A stretch of 64,000 nucleotides of DNA from Bacilli bacterium (GTDB lineage Bacteria; Bacillota_I; Bacilli_A; RF39; UBA660), in contig JAFQSD010000001.1 of assembly GCA_017409785.1 (NCBI GenBank), forward strand, positions 186,001 to 250,000, given 5' to 3'. Under the pieces are notes generated by a model. The model ran no database searches, was not told the DNA's origin, and saw only the letters and a list, made by a program, of their open reading frames with translations. Shown here one piece after another: positions 54,345 to 63,217 of the stretch. The position numbers and the translations under genes were made by a program. Position 1 is the stretch's first letter. The number at the start of each line of letters is the position of its first letter.

Positions 54345-55940
54345 ATGAAGAAATTGAATGAAAAAGGGTTTGCTGTATCGACCTTATTATATGGATTAAT
54401 GTTAGTAGCATTTCTAGTTGTAAGCTTATTAATGAGCATAATGTCTACTAATAGAAAAAATACCAATACTTTAGTAAAGAAGATAGAAGAAGAATTAAAT
54501 AGATATAGTCAAACTACTACAGAATTTACATCAACAGACGGAACACAAGAATTTATTGTTCCTTATGGAAAAGCAGGATGGTATAAAATTGAATTGTGGG
54601 GTGCAGCTGCATATGGAGCTGATGCAACTTCCAACTTAACCGACAAAAAAGGTGGGTATACATCAGGAGTATTATATTTAGAAGAAAATACGCATCTTTA
54701 TTTTCAAATAGGATCTGTTGGTGGTTCTGGTGGAACAAAAAATAATACTAATACAACTTATGGTGGTGGAGCAACCGATGTACGTTTGGTTGGAGGATCT
54801 TGGAATAACGCCGCAGGTCTAGCATCAAGAATCATGGTTGCTGCTGGTGGAGGATATAACTCTTCAAACAAAGGAACTGGTTATACCACTGGCTATTACA
54901 GTGGCGATAACGGGTATACATATATATCAGGGTATGGTGTTACAGCATCACACCCAACATATAGTTTTATAAATACCCATCTAATGCATAGTGTTAATCC
55001 AGGAGCAGGAAAAGCCACTATAGAGCTTATTTCTACAAATGATAGGAATAATCCACCTACTAAAAAAACAAATGCATTAGATAGCGTTAGATATATTAAA
55101 GATTGTATAACTAGTACAAAAACAACAGTTTCAAAAGAACGTTGGACAGAAATTCAAGCATATGACTCAAATGGGCAAAATGTTGCGTTAAATAAAACTG
55201 CCAAAATAGGTACATACAGTGTACCTGGAATTGTTAACGGAAACAAAGACGATATAACTACAACTTACTCAAGTGGCTCAGGAGAAAAATGCGTCGTAGT
55301 TGATTTGGGTGCTACTTATAGTCTAGAAGAAATTGTAATTTTTCATCGTTCAGATGACACTGCTGATAGAAAATATACAACTGAAAAAATTATGGTATCA
55401 ACTAACAATTCAAGTTATACAACTTTAAAATCATGGACAGCGATAAGTTATGCTCCGGCAGAAACAGATCTTGGAATTAGATACTCAGCAAGAGATCTAG
55501 AAGGAGACTCTACAATGTCTATACCAACTGGTAATTACTATATTCATAATAGTTTATCAATACTAAGTGCAGTTACATCACAAGGTGATAATGCTGTGTT
55601 ATTAAAGAATAATGGACAAAAAGGTCAAAGATGGGCAATAGCACCTACAGGAGATGGATATTATTCTATAGTAGAAGCCTCAAATTCAAGAGCCCTACAA
55701 CCTATAGATGGTGCATTAGAAGTAGGCGAATTTGTTGGAACTACTACTGAATATCAAAAACATGCTTGGGAAGAATGGAGTATAGGCGGATTAAATAATG
55801 GTTTTTATTTGTTACGTTCTAGAGCTAACGGAAGCCTATGCTTGAGTGGAACATCTGCGTCATCAGGACCACTTAAGGTAACAACTTGTAGTACCACTGA
55901 TCAAAATCAATGGTTTAGATTAGTAAATGCAGATTACTAA
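54345..55940 (+). CDS. Prepilin-like multidomain lectin/adhesin
   Basis: A 531-residue protein. The N-terminus MKKLNEKG|FAVSTLLYGLMLVAFLVVSLLMSIM looks like a type IV prepilin: short basic leader, Gly8-Phe9 cleavage site and a long hydrophobic helix, then a charged helix; the usual Glu at position +5 is replaced by Thr. The body has a glycine-rich domain (about 60-225, SVGGSGG, TYGGGATDV, VAAGGGY), a discoidin/F5-8C-like domain (about 240-375) and a ricin-type trefoil-like domain (about 385-531) with QRW, EEW and NQWF motifs. It may be a sugar-binding pilus tip or secreted pseudopilin, processed by the peptidase at 23311. The ATG at 54345 follows GGTGA; the ATG at 54333 lies before that site. 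Confidence 0.7.
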   Translation: MKKLNEKGFAVSTLLYGLMLVAFLVVSLLMSIMSTNRKNTNTLVKKIEEELNRYSQTTTEFTSTDGTQEFIVPYGKAGWYKIELWGAAAYGADATSNLTDKKGGYTSGVLYLEENTHLYFQIGSVGGSGGTKNNTNTTYGGGATDVRLVGGSWNNAAGLASRIMVAAGGGYNSSNKGTGYTTGYYSGDNGYTYISGYGVTASHPTYSFINTHLMHSVNPGAGKATIELISTNDRNNPPTKKTNALDSVRYIKDCITSTKTTVSKERWTEIQAYDSNGQNVALNKTAKIGTYSVPGIVNGNKDDITTTYSSGSGEKCVVVDLGATYSLEEIVIFHRSDDTADRKYTTEKIMVSTNNSSYTTLKSWTAISYAPAETDLGIRYSARDLEGDSTMSIPTGNYYIHNSLSILSAVTSQGDNAVLLKNNGQKGQRWAIAPTGDGYYSIVEASNSRALQPIDGALEVGEFVGTTTEYQKHAWEEWSIGGLNNGFYLLRSRANGSLCLSGTSASSGPLKVTTCSTTDQNQWFRLVNADY

Positions 55941-55967
55941 AAGATAGTTTTACACTATCTTTTTTTA
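55940..55967 (+). terminator. Terminator of the prepilin-like gene
   Basis: AAAGATAGT (55940-55948) pairs with ACTATCTTT (55954-55962), then T residues. Confidence 0.85.
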
Positions 55968-55980
55968 TATTATTTTCAAA

Positions 55981-56007
55981 TTAGCACAAACTATTGACAA
56001 GTGCTAA
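55981..56007 (+). promoter_or_regulatory. CIRCE operator 1 (HrcA site)
   Basis: TTAGCACAA-N9-AAGTGCTAA, a slightly degenerate CIRCE that covers the -35 of the hrcA promoter. Confidence 0.85.
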
Positions 56008-56022
56008 AAAAAGTCATACAAT
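55994..56022 (+). promoter_or_regulatory. Promoter of hrcA-grpE-dnaK-dnaJ
   Basis: TTGACA (55994-55999), a 17-base spacer and TACAAT (56017-56022), flanked and overlapped by CIRCE elements. Confidence 0.85.
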
Positions 56023-56026
56023 ATCA

Positions 56027-56053
56027 TTAGCACTCATAAAATGAAAGTGCTAG
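56027..56053 (+). promoter_or_regulatory. CIRCE operator 2 (HrcA site)
   Basis: TTAGCACTC-N9-AAGTGCTAG, close to the consensus TTAGCACTC-N9-GAGTGCTAA. It covers the transcription start and touches the AGGAGG ribosome site of hrcA. Confidence 0.9.
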
Positions 56054-56065
56054 GAGGTTGATGTT

Positions 56066-57055
56066 ATGTTGACTGAAAGACAAAACCAAATGTTAAAACT
56101 AATAGTAGAAAGATATATCAAAGACCCAACACCAGTTGGATCAAAAGTAATATCTAAAACATTAAATTGTTCATCTGCCACAATTCGTAATGAAATGGCA
56201 ACGCTTGAAGATTTAGGACTATTAGAAAAAACACATACATCTTCTGGTAGAATCCCAAGTGAAAAAGGTTATCGCTACTATGTAGATAACTTAATGGAAC
56301 TAAAGAAAATGAATGCCGAAGATATGTTGAAATTACAAATTGTCTTCCGTAATCAGCAACTTGCACTATCTGATGTAATAACTAAGTCTTTACAGGTTAT
56401 ATCAGATATGATGAATTATACAACTGTAGTGCTTGGTAGCACATCTCATGAGAATCTTCTTAAACAAATAGAAGTAGTTCCTATTGATGACGTTAGTATA
56501 ATCGTAATAATAGTTACTGACAAAGGCCACGTTGAACATAAAAGTATTAAGTTACAAGATGTTCCACTTGAAGAAGTAAAGAAAACAGTTGGTCTAATAA
56601 ACAACTTAATCTCTGGTACCCCAATTGATGAAGTAAGTACAAAATTGGAGTATGAAGTAAAACCTATTATAGGAAATTATGTTAAACAACATGAACAACT
56701 ATATAACGCTTTCTATCATGTATTTAATGACTTCACTAATCAAGAAGTAAACATTGTAGGAAGACACAAAATACTAGAACAACCAGAATTTTCAAGCAAT
56801 ATAGAAAAGATAAAAACAGTATTCAATAAGCTAGAGGATCGAGAAACTCTCCGTAGCATTGAAGAAGATAATGATAATAATATTAAAGTATATATTGGTA
56901 ATGAAAATAACATTGATAGTGATGTAACGGTCATCAAAACTAAATTTAAAAGTGGAGATGAGGAAGGAACTATCGCCATTATCGGCCCAAAGAGAATGGA
57001 ATATGATAGAGTGGTTGGATTACTAGAATACATGAAAGAGAATATAGAAAGGTAA
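56066..57055 (+). CDS. hrcA: Heat-inducible transcription repressor HrcA
   Basis: HrcA binds CIRCE sites and represses chaperone genes until heat or misfolding inactivates it. The 329-residue protein has the winged helix (MLTERQNQMLKLIVERY, TPVGSKVIS, SATIRNEMATLEDLGLL, TSSGRIPSEKGYRYYVD) and the C-terminal dimer/GAF-like domain ending GPKRMEYDRVVGLL. Two CIRCE sites in its own promoter show autoregulation of the operon. AGGAGG precedes the ATG. Confidence 0.97.
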   Translation: MLTERQNQMLKLIVERYIKDPTPVGSKVISKTLNCSSATIRNEMATLEDLGLLEKTHTSSGRIPSEKGYRYYVDNLMELKKMNAEDMLKLQIVFRNQQLALSDVITKSLQVISDMMNYTTVVLGSTSHENLLKQIEVVPIDDVSIIVIIVTDKGHVEHKSIKLQDVPLEEVKKTVGLINNLISGTPIDEVSTKLEYEVKPIIGNYVKQHEQLYNAFYHVFNDFTNQEVNIVGRHKILEQPEFSSNIEKIKTVFNKLEDRETLRSIEEDNDNNIKVYIGNENNIDSDVTVIKTKFKSGDEEGTIAIIGPKRMEYDRVVGLLEYMKENIER

Positions 57056-57059
57056 TTAT

Positions 57060-57662
57060 ATGACAGAAGAAAAAGAAGAAATCTTAGAAGAAGTAAAAGA
57101 GGAAGGTTGTTGTTGTAATCATGAACATCAAGATGATGTACCACACTGTTGTGGAGGCGGTTGCCATCATGAACAAGAACCTAATAATAAAGAAGTTGAA
57201 CTTACAAATGAAGTAAATCGTTTAACTGAAGAAAATAAAAATTTAGTAGAAAAAGTTAAATTAGCTCAAGCAGAATTAATAAATTATCGTAAAAGAAAAG
57301 ATGAAGAAACAGCTAACTTATTAAAATATGCTAATCAAGATTTAATTCTAGAAATTATTCAAGTAGTAGATAATTTTGAAAGAGCAATTAAATTAGATGA
57401 TAATAATTTAACAGAAGATATATCAAAATTCTTAGCTGGATTTAAAATGATGTATGCATCATTAAAAGAAACCTTAACAAGATTCGGCGTAGAAGAAATA
57501 AACCGAGTAGGGCAAATATTTGACCCTTCTCAAGAACAAGCACTACTTACAGACTGTGTAGAAGATAAAGAGGATGAAGTAGTATTAGAGGTATTATTAA
57601 AAGGTTATAAATTAAAAGATCGTGTAATTAGACCTGCCTCAGTAAAAATAAATCAAAAGTAA
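57060..57662 (+). CDS. grpE: GrpE nucleotide exchange factor with Cys/His-rich N-terminus
   Basis: GrpE releases ADP from DnaK. The 200-residue protein has the long dimeric helix (VNRLTEENKNLVEKVKLAQAELINYRKRK) and the C-terminal beta domain (FDPSQEQALL, LKGYKLKDRVIRPASVKI). Unusual is residues 16-37: six cysteines (17, 18, 19, 30, 31, 35) and five histidines (21, 23, 29, 36, 37) in a short cluster, instead of the plain acidic tail found in most GrpE. This could bind zinc or copper or sense oxidation. It is 4 bases after hrcA. Confidence 0.93.
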   Translation: MTEEKEEILEEVKEEGCCCNHEHQDDVPHCCGGGCHHEQEPNNKEVELTNEVNRLTEENKNLVEKVKLAQAELINYRKRKDEETANLLKYANQDLILEIIQVVDNFERAIKLDDNNLTEDISKFLAGFKMMYASLKETLTRFGVEEINRVGQIFDPSQEQALLTDCVEDKEDEVVLEVLLKGYKLKDRVIRPASVKINQK

Positions 57663-57666
57663 TTAA

Positions 57667-59538
<1,872 letters not shown>

Positions 59539-59542
59539 ATTT

Positions 59543-59570
59543 AAGTAGTCCTAATTTTTTAGGGCTACTT
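59543..59570 (+). promoter_or_regulatory. Intercistronic hairpin between dnaK and dnaJ
   Basis: A twelve-base stem AAGTAGTCCTAA (59543-59554) with TTAGGGCTACTT (59559-59570), one G-U pair and a TTTT loop. The following bases (CCTTTAAAT) are not a full T tract, so it may lower read-through or protect the upstream mRNA, setting DnaK above DnaJ. Confidence 0.6.
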
Positions 59571-59603
59571 CCTTTAAATATTAAATGTAAGGAAGTGAAC
59601 TAG

Positions 59604-60770
59604 ATGAGTAATGCTGATTCTACAAAAAGAGATTATTATGAAGTCTTAGGTGTAGATAAAAACGCAAGCGAAGCAGAAATTAAAAGTGCATTCCGTAAAA
59701 AAGCAAAAGAGTTTCACCCAGACTTAAATAAAGATAATCCTGATGCAGAAGCAAAATTTAAAGAAGCTCAAGAAGCATACTCAGTATTATCTGATGAAAG
59801 CAAGAAAAAAATGTATGACCAATATGGGCATGCTGGAGTAGGTAATGGTGGTGCTGGAGCTTCAGGGTTCGGTGGCTTTAACGGTGGCGGCTTCAGTGGA
59901 AGTGGTTTCGGATTCGATGATATTTTTGAAACAATCTTCGGAGGTGGAGCAGGCTTTGGAGGCGGCTTCCAAAATTATGGTGAAGACCCTCGTTCACGTG
60001 TAAGACGTGGAAGTGATGCACTAATGAGAATGTCAGTTGAATTTGAAGAAGCAATCTATGGAACAGAAAAGAAATTCAATTTAGATGTTGTAGAAGAATG
60101 TGACGAATGTCATGGACGTGGCGGTTTTGATGCTGAAAAATGTTTTACATGTCATGGTAGTGGAACTATCACAACTCAACAAAATACAATTCTAGGTTCA
60201 TTTATGTCTAAGACAACATGTCCGGACTGTGGTGGACTTGGAAAAACATATAAACGTAAATGTACTGAATGTAATGGAAAAGGAAGAATAAAACGTAATA
60301 AAAAGATTACAATCAATATTCCTGCTGGTATTAATACTGGTGATAGATTACGCGTAAGTGGTAAAGGTAACCCAGGACAAAATGGTGGAGATAACGGTGA
60401 TTTATATATCGAATTTATCGTAGGTAATCACGACTTCTACATTAGAGATGAAGATGATATCTACTTAGAAGTACCACTAACAATTACAGAAGCAACTCTA
60501 GGTTGTAAAAAAACAATTCCAACACTATATGGAAATGTAAAATTAAATGTAGCTGCTGGTACAGATAGTGGAGATAAACAACGTATTAAAGGAAAAGGTG
60601 TAGACAATGAATATCATCATACAAAAGGAGATATGTATGTTGTATTTAAAGTAATTACTCCAAAGAAACTATCACGTGCTGAAAAACAACTATTCGAAAA
60701 ATTAGATAAGACGTTAGAAGACGATAATTTAATTAAAAAATTTAATAAATTTACAGAAAAGAACGATTAA
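59604..60770 (+). CDS. dnaJ: Co-chaperone DnaJ (Hsp40)
   Basis: DnaJ stimulates DnaK ATPase and delivers clients. The 388-residue type I protein has the J domain with the HPD motif (FHPDLNKDN), a Gly/Phe-rich linker, four zinc-finger repeats (CDECHGRG, CFTCHGSG, CPDCGGLG, CTECNGKG) and the C-terminal beta domains. AAGGAAGTGA precedes the ATG. A hairpin separates it from dnaK. Confidence 0.97.
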   Translation: MSNADSTKRDYYEVLGVDKNASEAEIKSAFRKKAKEFHPDLNKDNPDAEAKFKEAQEAYSVLSDESKKKMYDQYGHAGVGNGGAGASGFGGFNGGGFSGSGFGFDDIFETIFGGGAGFGGGFQNYGEDPRSRVRRGSDALMRMSVEFEEAIYGTEKKFNLDVVEECDECHGRGGFDAEKCFTCHGSGTITTQQNTILGSFMSKTTCPDCGGLGKTYKRKCTECNGKGRIKRNKKITINIPAGINTGDRLRVSGKGNPGQNGGDNGDLYIEFIVGNHDFYIRDEDDIYLEVPLTITEATLGCKKTIPTLYGNVKLNVAAGTDSGDKQRIKGKGVDNEYHHTKGDMYVVFKVITPKKLSRAEKQLFEKLDKTLEDDNLIKKFNKFTEKND

Positions 60771-60789
60771 AAAAATTCGTTCTTTTTTG
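60757..60789 (+). terminator. Terminator of the hrcA-dnaJ operon
   Basis: AAAAGAACGA (60757-60766) pairs with TCGTTCTTTT (60777-60786), then T residues. It overlaps the end of dnaJ. A second perfect hairpin, GTTGC-TTTT-GCAAC (60789-60802), follows directly. Confidence 0.8.
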
Positions 60790-60821
60790 TTGCTTTTGCA
60801 ACACATTATTTTTACATCCTC

Positions 60822-60830
60822 TGATATAAT
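60822..60830 (+). promoter_or_regulatory. Extended -10 promoter of thyA-folA
   Basis: TGA-TATAAT (TATAAT at 60825-60830). No good -35 is seen at 17 bases. Confidence 0.6.
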
Positions 60831-60876
60831 GAAAACAGACTAGTCAAGATAATAAAGATACAAGAGGAGATAATTT

Positions 60877-61914
60877 ATGACAAAAGGAGATAAATATACA
60901 AAAGAAATTTTTGAAAGAATATTAGAAGAAGGTTGTTGGGACAAAAATCCAAGACCACACTATGAGGATGAATACGAAGGTGCAGTATATGATCCAGACA
61001 CAAATACAATCATTACTGCAGATAACGAAGTAATTGAAGTTCAACCAAATCAAACTGTTCATCAAAGAAAAGATAAAGTGTTGCTTTGGACACCAGCGCA
61101 TACACTTAGTATAAATGATGAAGTACAATGTACTTACGATTTGTCAAAAGGAGAAAGTCCTTTCGTTACACTAAGACCAATCGCAGTTAGAAAATCAATT
61201 GCTGAAATATTATGGATATATCAAAAAGAGAGTAACGACTTAGTAGAATTTGATGAATTGCTTGGCGAATGTACTTGGGACCAAGATCATAAAATTAATA
61301 ACTGGTGGGATGAATGGGCGTTACGTGATGAAAATGGAGACTACATTTTAAATGAAAAAGGACATCCACATATCGGTAGTACCTATGGAGAAGTAATTAG
61401 AAAACATAATCTAGTTAAAAAACGTTTAAAAGAAATGAAAGAAAATCCGGACAGTAGACGACATATTATTAGTATGTGGCAAGATGATGATTATGATTTG
61501 CCACACGGATTAAAACCATGTGCATTTATGTCAATTTGGAATGTTAGACATGGTAGAGATGGTAAAGACTATTTAGATATGACCTTAATCCAAAGATCAA
61601 GTGATTTTGCTACTGCAGGATGTATCAATCAAGTCCAATATATGGTATTATTATTGTTGTTCGCACGTCATTTAGATTTGACACCTGGAAAATTCACATG
61701 GAAACCAGTTAATGTTCAAATATATGATAGACATATGGATCAAGTAAAAGAAATGTTAGGAAGGGACTCAGTGGAATGTGCACCATATATCGAATTAAAC
61801 CCAGATAAAAAGGATTTTTATGACTTTACACCAGCAGATATTCAAATAAAAGAATATCCATTCCAAAAAATAAAGACAATTAATCCACAATTAACATTCC
61901 CGTTAGGTATATAA
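60877..61914 (+). CDS. thyA: Divergent thymidylate synthase
   Basis: Thymidylate synthase methylates dUMP with methylene-tetrahydrofolate. The 345-residue protein keeps the catalytic Cys215 (LKPC), the phosphate-binding Arg and Asp (QRSSDF), the substrate Asn (GCINQ) and the Tyr in VQIYDRHMDQ. The His that normally follows the catalytic Cys is Ala216, and the His before the conserved Tyr is Gln. It is longer than the usual 260-315 residues. folA follows after 2 bases, which supports a real folate-dependent role. AAGAGGAGAT precedes the ATG. A dCMP- or dUMP-hydroxymethylase is a less likely alternative. Confidence 0.85.
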   Translation: MTKGDKYTKEIFERILEEGCWDKNPRPHYEDEYEGAVYDPDTNTIITADNEVIEVQPNQTVHQRKDKVLLWTPAHTLSINDEVQCTYDLSKGESPFVTLRPIAVRKSIAEILWIYQKESNDLVEFDELLGECTWDQDHKINNWWDEWALRDENGDYILNEKGHPHIGSTYGEVIRKHNLVKKRLKEMKENPDSRRHIISMWQDDDYDLPHGLKPCAFMSIWNVRHGRDGKDYLDMTLIQRSSDFATAGCINQVQYMVLLLLFARHLDLTPGKFTWKPVNVQIYDRHMDQVKEMLGRDSVECAPYIELNPDKKDFYDFTPADIQIKEYPFQKIKTINPQLTFPLGI

Positions 61915-61916
61915 TT

Positions 61917-62402
61917 ATGAAGAATATAACAATGATCGCCGCAATAGGGCCAAACAATGAATTAGGAAAAGATAATAAATTATTATGGGATTTACCAGAA
62001 GATCTAAAATTCTTTAGACAACAAACGATGGGTAAACCCATCATAATGGGTAAAAGAACTTTAGATTCTTTACCCAGACTATTACCAGGAAGACTTCATT
62101 TAGTTTTAACTCATCAAGAATTAGAGCCAAATGATCAAATCAAAGTCTTTAGAGATGTTGATAGTTTATTAGAATTTGTTGAAACACTAGGACAAGAAGT
62201 AATGGTAATTGGTGGAGCACAAGTATATAAACAAATGCTAGATTTATCAGATAAAATGCTTTTAACTGAAGTAGAAGCTCATGCTGAAGCAGATGTATTC
62301 TTCCCAACATTCGATAAAAATGACTGGGATTGTACAGAATTATGTCGTCACGAAGAAGGAGATATTAAATATAAACATCTAGTTTACACAAGAAAAAAAT
62401 AA
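61917..62402 (+). CDS. folA: Dihydrofolate reductase
   Basis: It regenerates tetrahydrofolate from the dihydrofolate made by thymidylate synthase. The 161-residue protein has the start MIAAIGPNNELGKDNKLLWDLPEDLKFF with catalytic Asp in DLPEDL, the MGKRTLDSLPR segment and VIGGAQVY near the NADPH site. The gene begins 2 bases after thyA without a strong ribosome site, so it is translationally coupled, the classic thyA-folA pair. Confidence 0.95.
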   Translation: MKNITMIAAIGPNNELGKDNKLLWDLPEDLKFFRQQTMGKPIIMGKRTLDSLPRLLPGRLHLVLTHQELEPNDQIKVFRDVDSLLEFVETLGQEVMVIGGAQVYKQMLDLSDKMLLTEVEAHAEADVFFPTFDKNDWDCTELCRHEEGDIKYKHLVYTRKK

Positions 62403-62444
62403 AGAACATTAGTTCATTTTTTTCTATACATTATATTTATAAAA

Positions 62445-62453
62445 TGATAAAAT
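62445..62453 (+). promoter_or_regulatory. Extended -10 promoter of the DUF975 gene
   Basis: TGA-TAAAAT (TAAAAT at 62448-62453), just before AAGGAGGAG. Confidence 0.5.
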
Positions 62454-62477
62454 AAAGATAATAAGGAGGAGTAAAAA

Positions 62478-63110
62478 ATGACAAGACAAGAAATTAAAGT
62501 CTGGGCAAAAGAAAAAATTAAAGGAAATATGTGGACCATTTTAGGTGCTATATTAATTGCTAGTTTAGTTGGAAATATAACAACAGCTGTAACAGTTGAA
62601 AATGAATTTGTAGCATTCACATTAAGTATTGGTGGAGGTATCTTAGCTTTCTTTATGGAAATTGGTTTAATTAGATATATGACTAATTTTATTAATTCCA
62701 AAGAAGCAACTTTTGAACTATTATTTTCTAAATTTAAAGATTGGAAACAAGTAATTATTACATATCTACATCAATTTGTAATGATATTCTTATTTACACT
62801 ATTACTAATCATCCCTGGAATTATTAAAGGTTATGGATATGCGCTAGTATCATATATCTTAGCAGATGACTCTACAATTGATTCAAAAGAAGCACTTAAA
62901 TTAAGCGAAGAAATGATGAAAGGTCATAAGTGGGAATTATTCGTATTTGGTTTAAGTTTCTTCGGATGGCATTTATTAGCAATATTTACACTTGGTATCC
63001 TAGAAATTTGGATAATGCCATACCAACAAACTGCAACTACAAAGTTCTTACTTAACATAAAAGAAAATTATAAAAAAGCCCCAGCCCAAGAACCAGCAGA
63101 AGTAATCTAA
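62478..63110 (+). CDS. DUF975 family membrane protein
   Basis: The 210-residue protein has five or six membrane helices and the DUF975 consensus IPGIIKGYGYALVSYILADD, SEEMMKGHKWELFVFGLSFFGWHLL and TLGILEIWIMPY. Its function is unknown; such proteins are common single genes in Firmicutes. AAGGAGGAG precedes the ATG and a strong terminator follows. Confidence 0.85.
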   Translation: MTRQEIKVWAKEKIKGNMWTILGAILIASLVGNITTAVTVENEFVAFTLSIGGGILAFFMEIGLIRYMTNFINSKEATFELLFSKFKDWKQVIITYLHQFVMIFLFTLLLIIPGIIKGYGYALVSYILADDSTIDSKEALKLSEEMMKGHKWELFVFGLSFFGWHLLAIFTLGILEIWIMPYQQTATTKFLLNIKENYKKAPAQEPAEVI

Positions 63111-63112
63111 TA

Positions 63113-63140
63113 AAAGATAGTCTAAATGACTATCTTTTTT
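63113..63140 (+). terminator. Terminator of the DUF975 gene
   Basis: AAAGATAGTC (63113-63122) pairs with GACTATCTTT (63128-63137) around TAAAT, then T residues. Confidence 0.9.
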
Positions 63141-63164
63141 ATTGTAAACAAGATTTTTCTTTAC

Positions 63165-63194
63165 TTGACTATTAATAAAATACTAGTGTATATT
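63165..63194 (+). promoter_or_regulatory. Promoter of the sortase gene
   Basis: TTGACT (63165-63170), an 18-base spacer and TATATT (63189-63194). A second -10-like TATAAT lies at 63200-63205, nearer the AGGGGTGAT ribosome site. Confidence 0.6.
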
Positions 63195-63217
63195 TTAGAT
63201 ATAATAGGGGTGATAAT

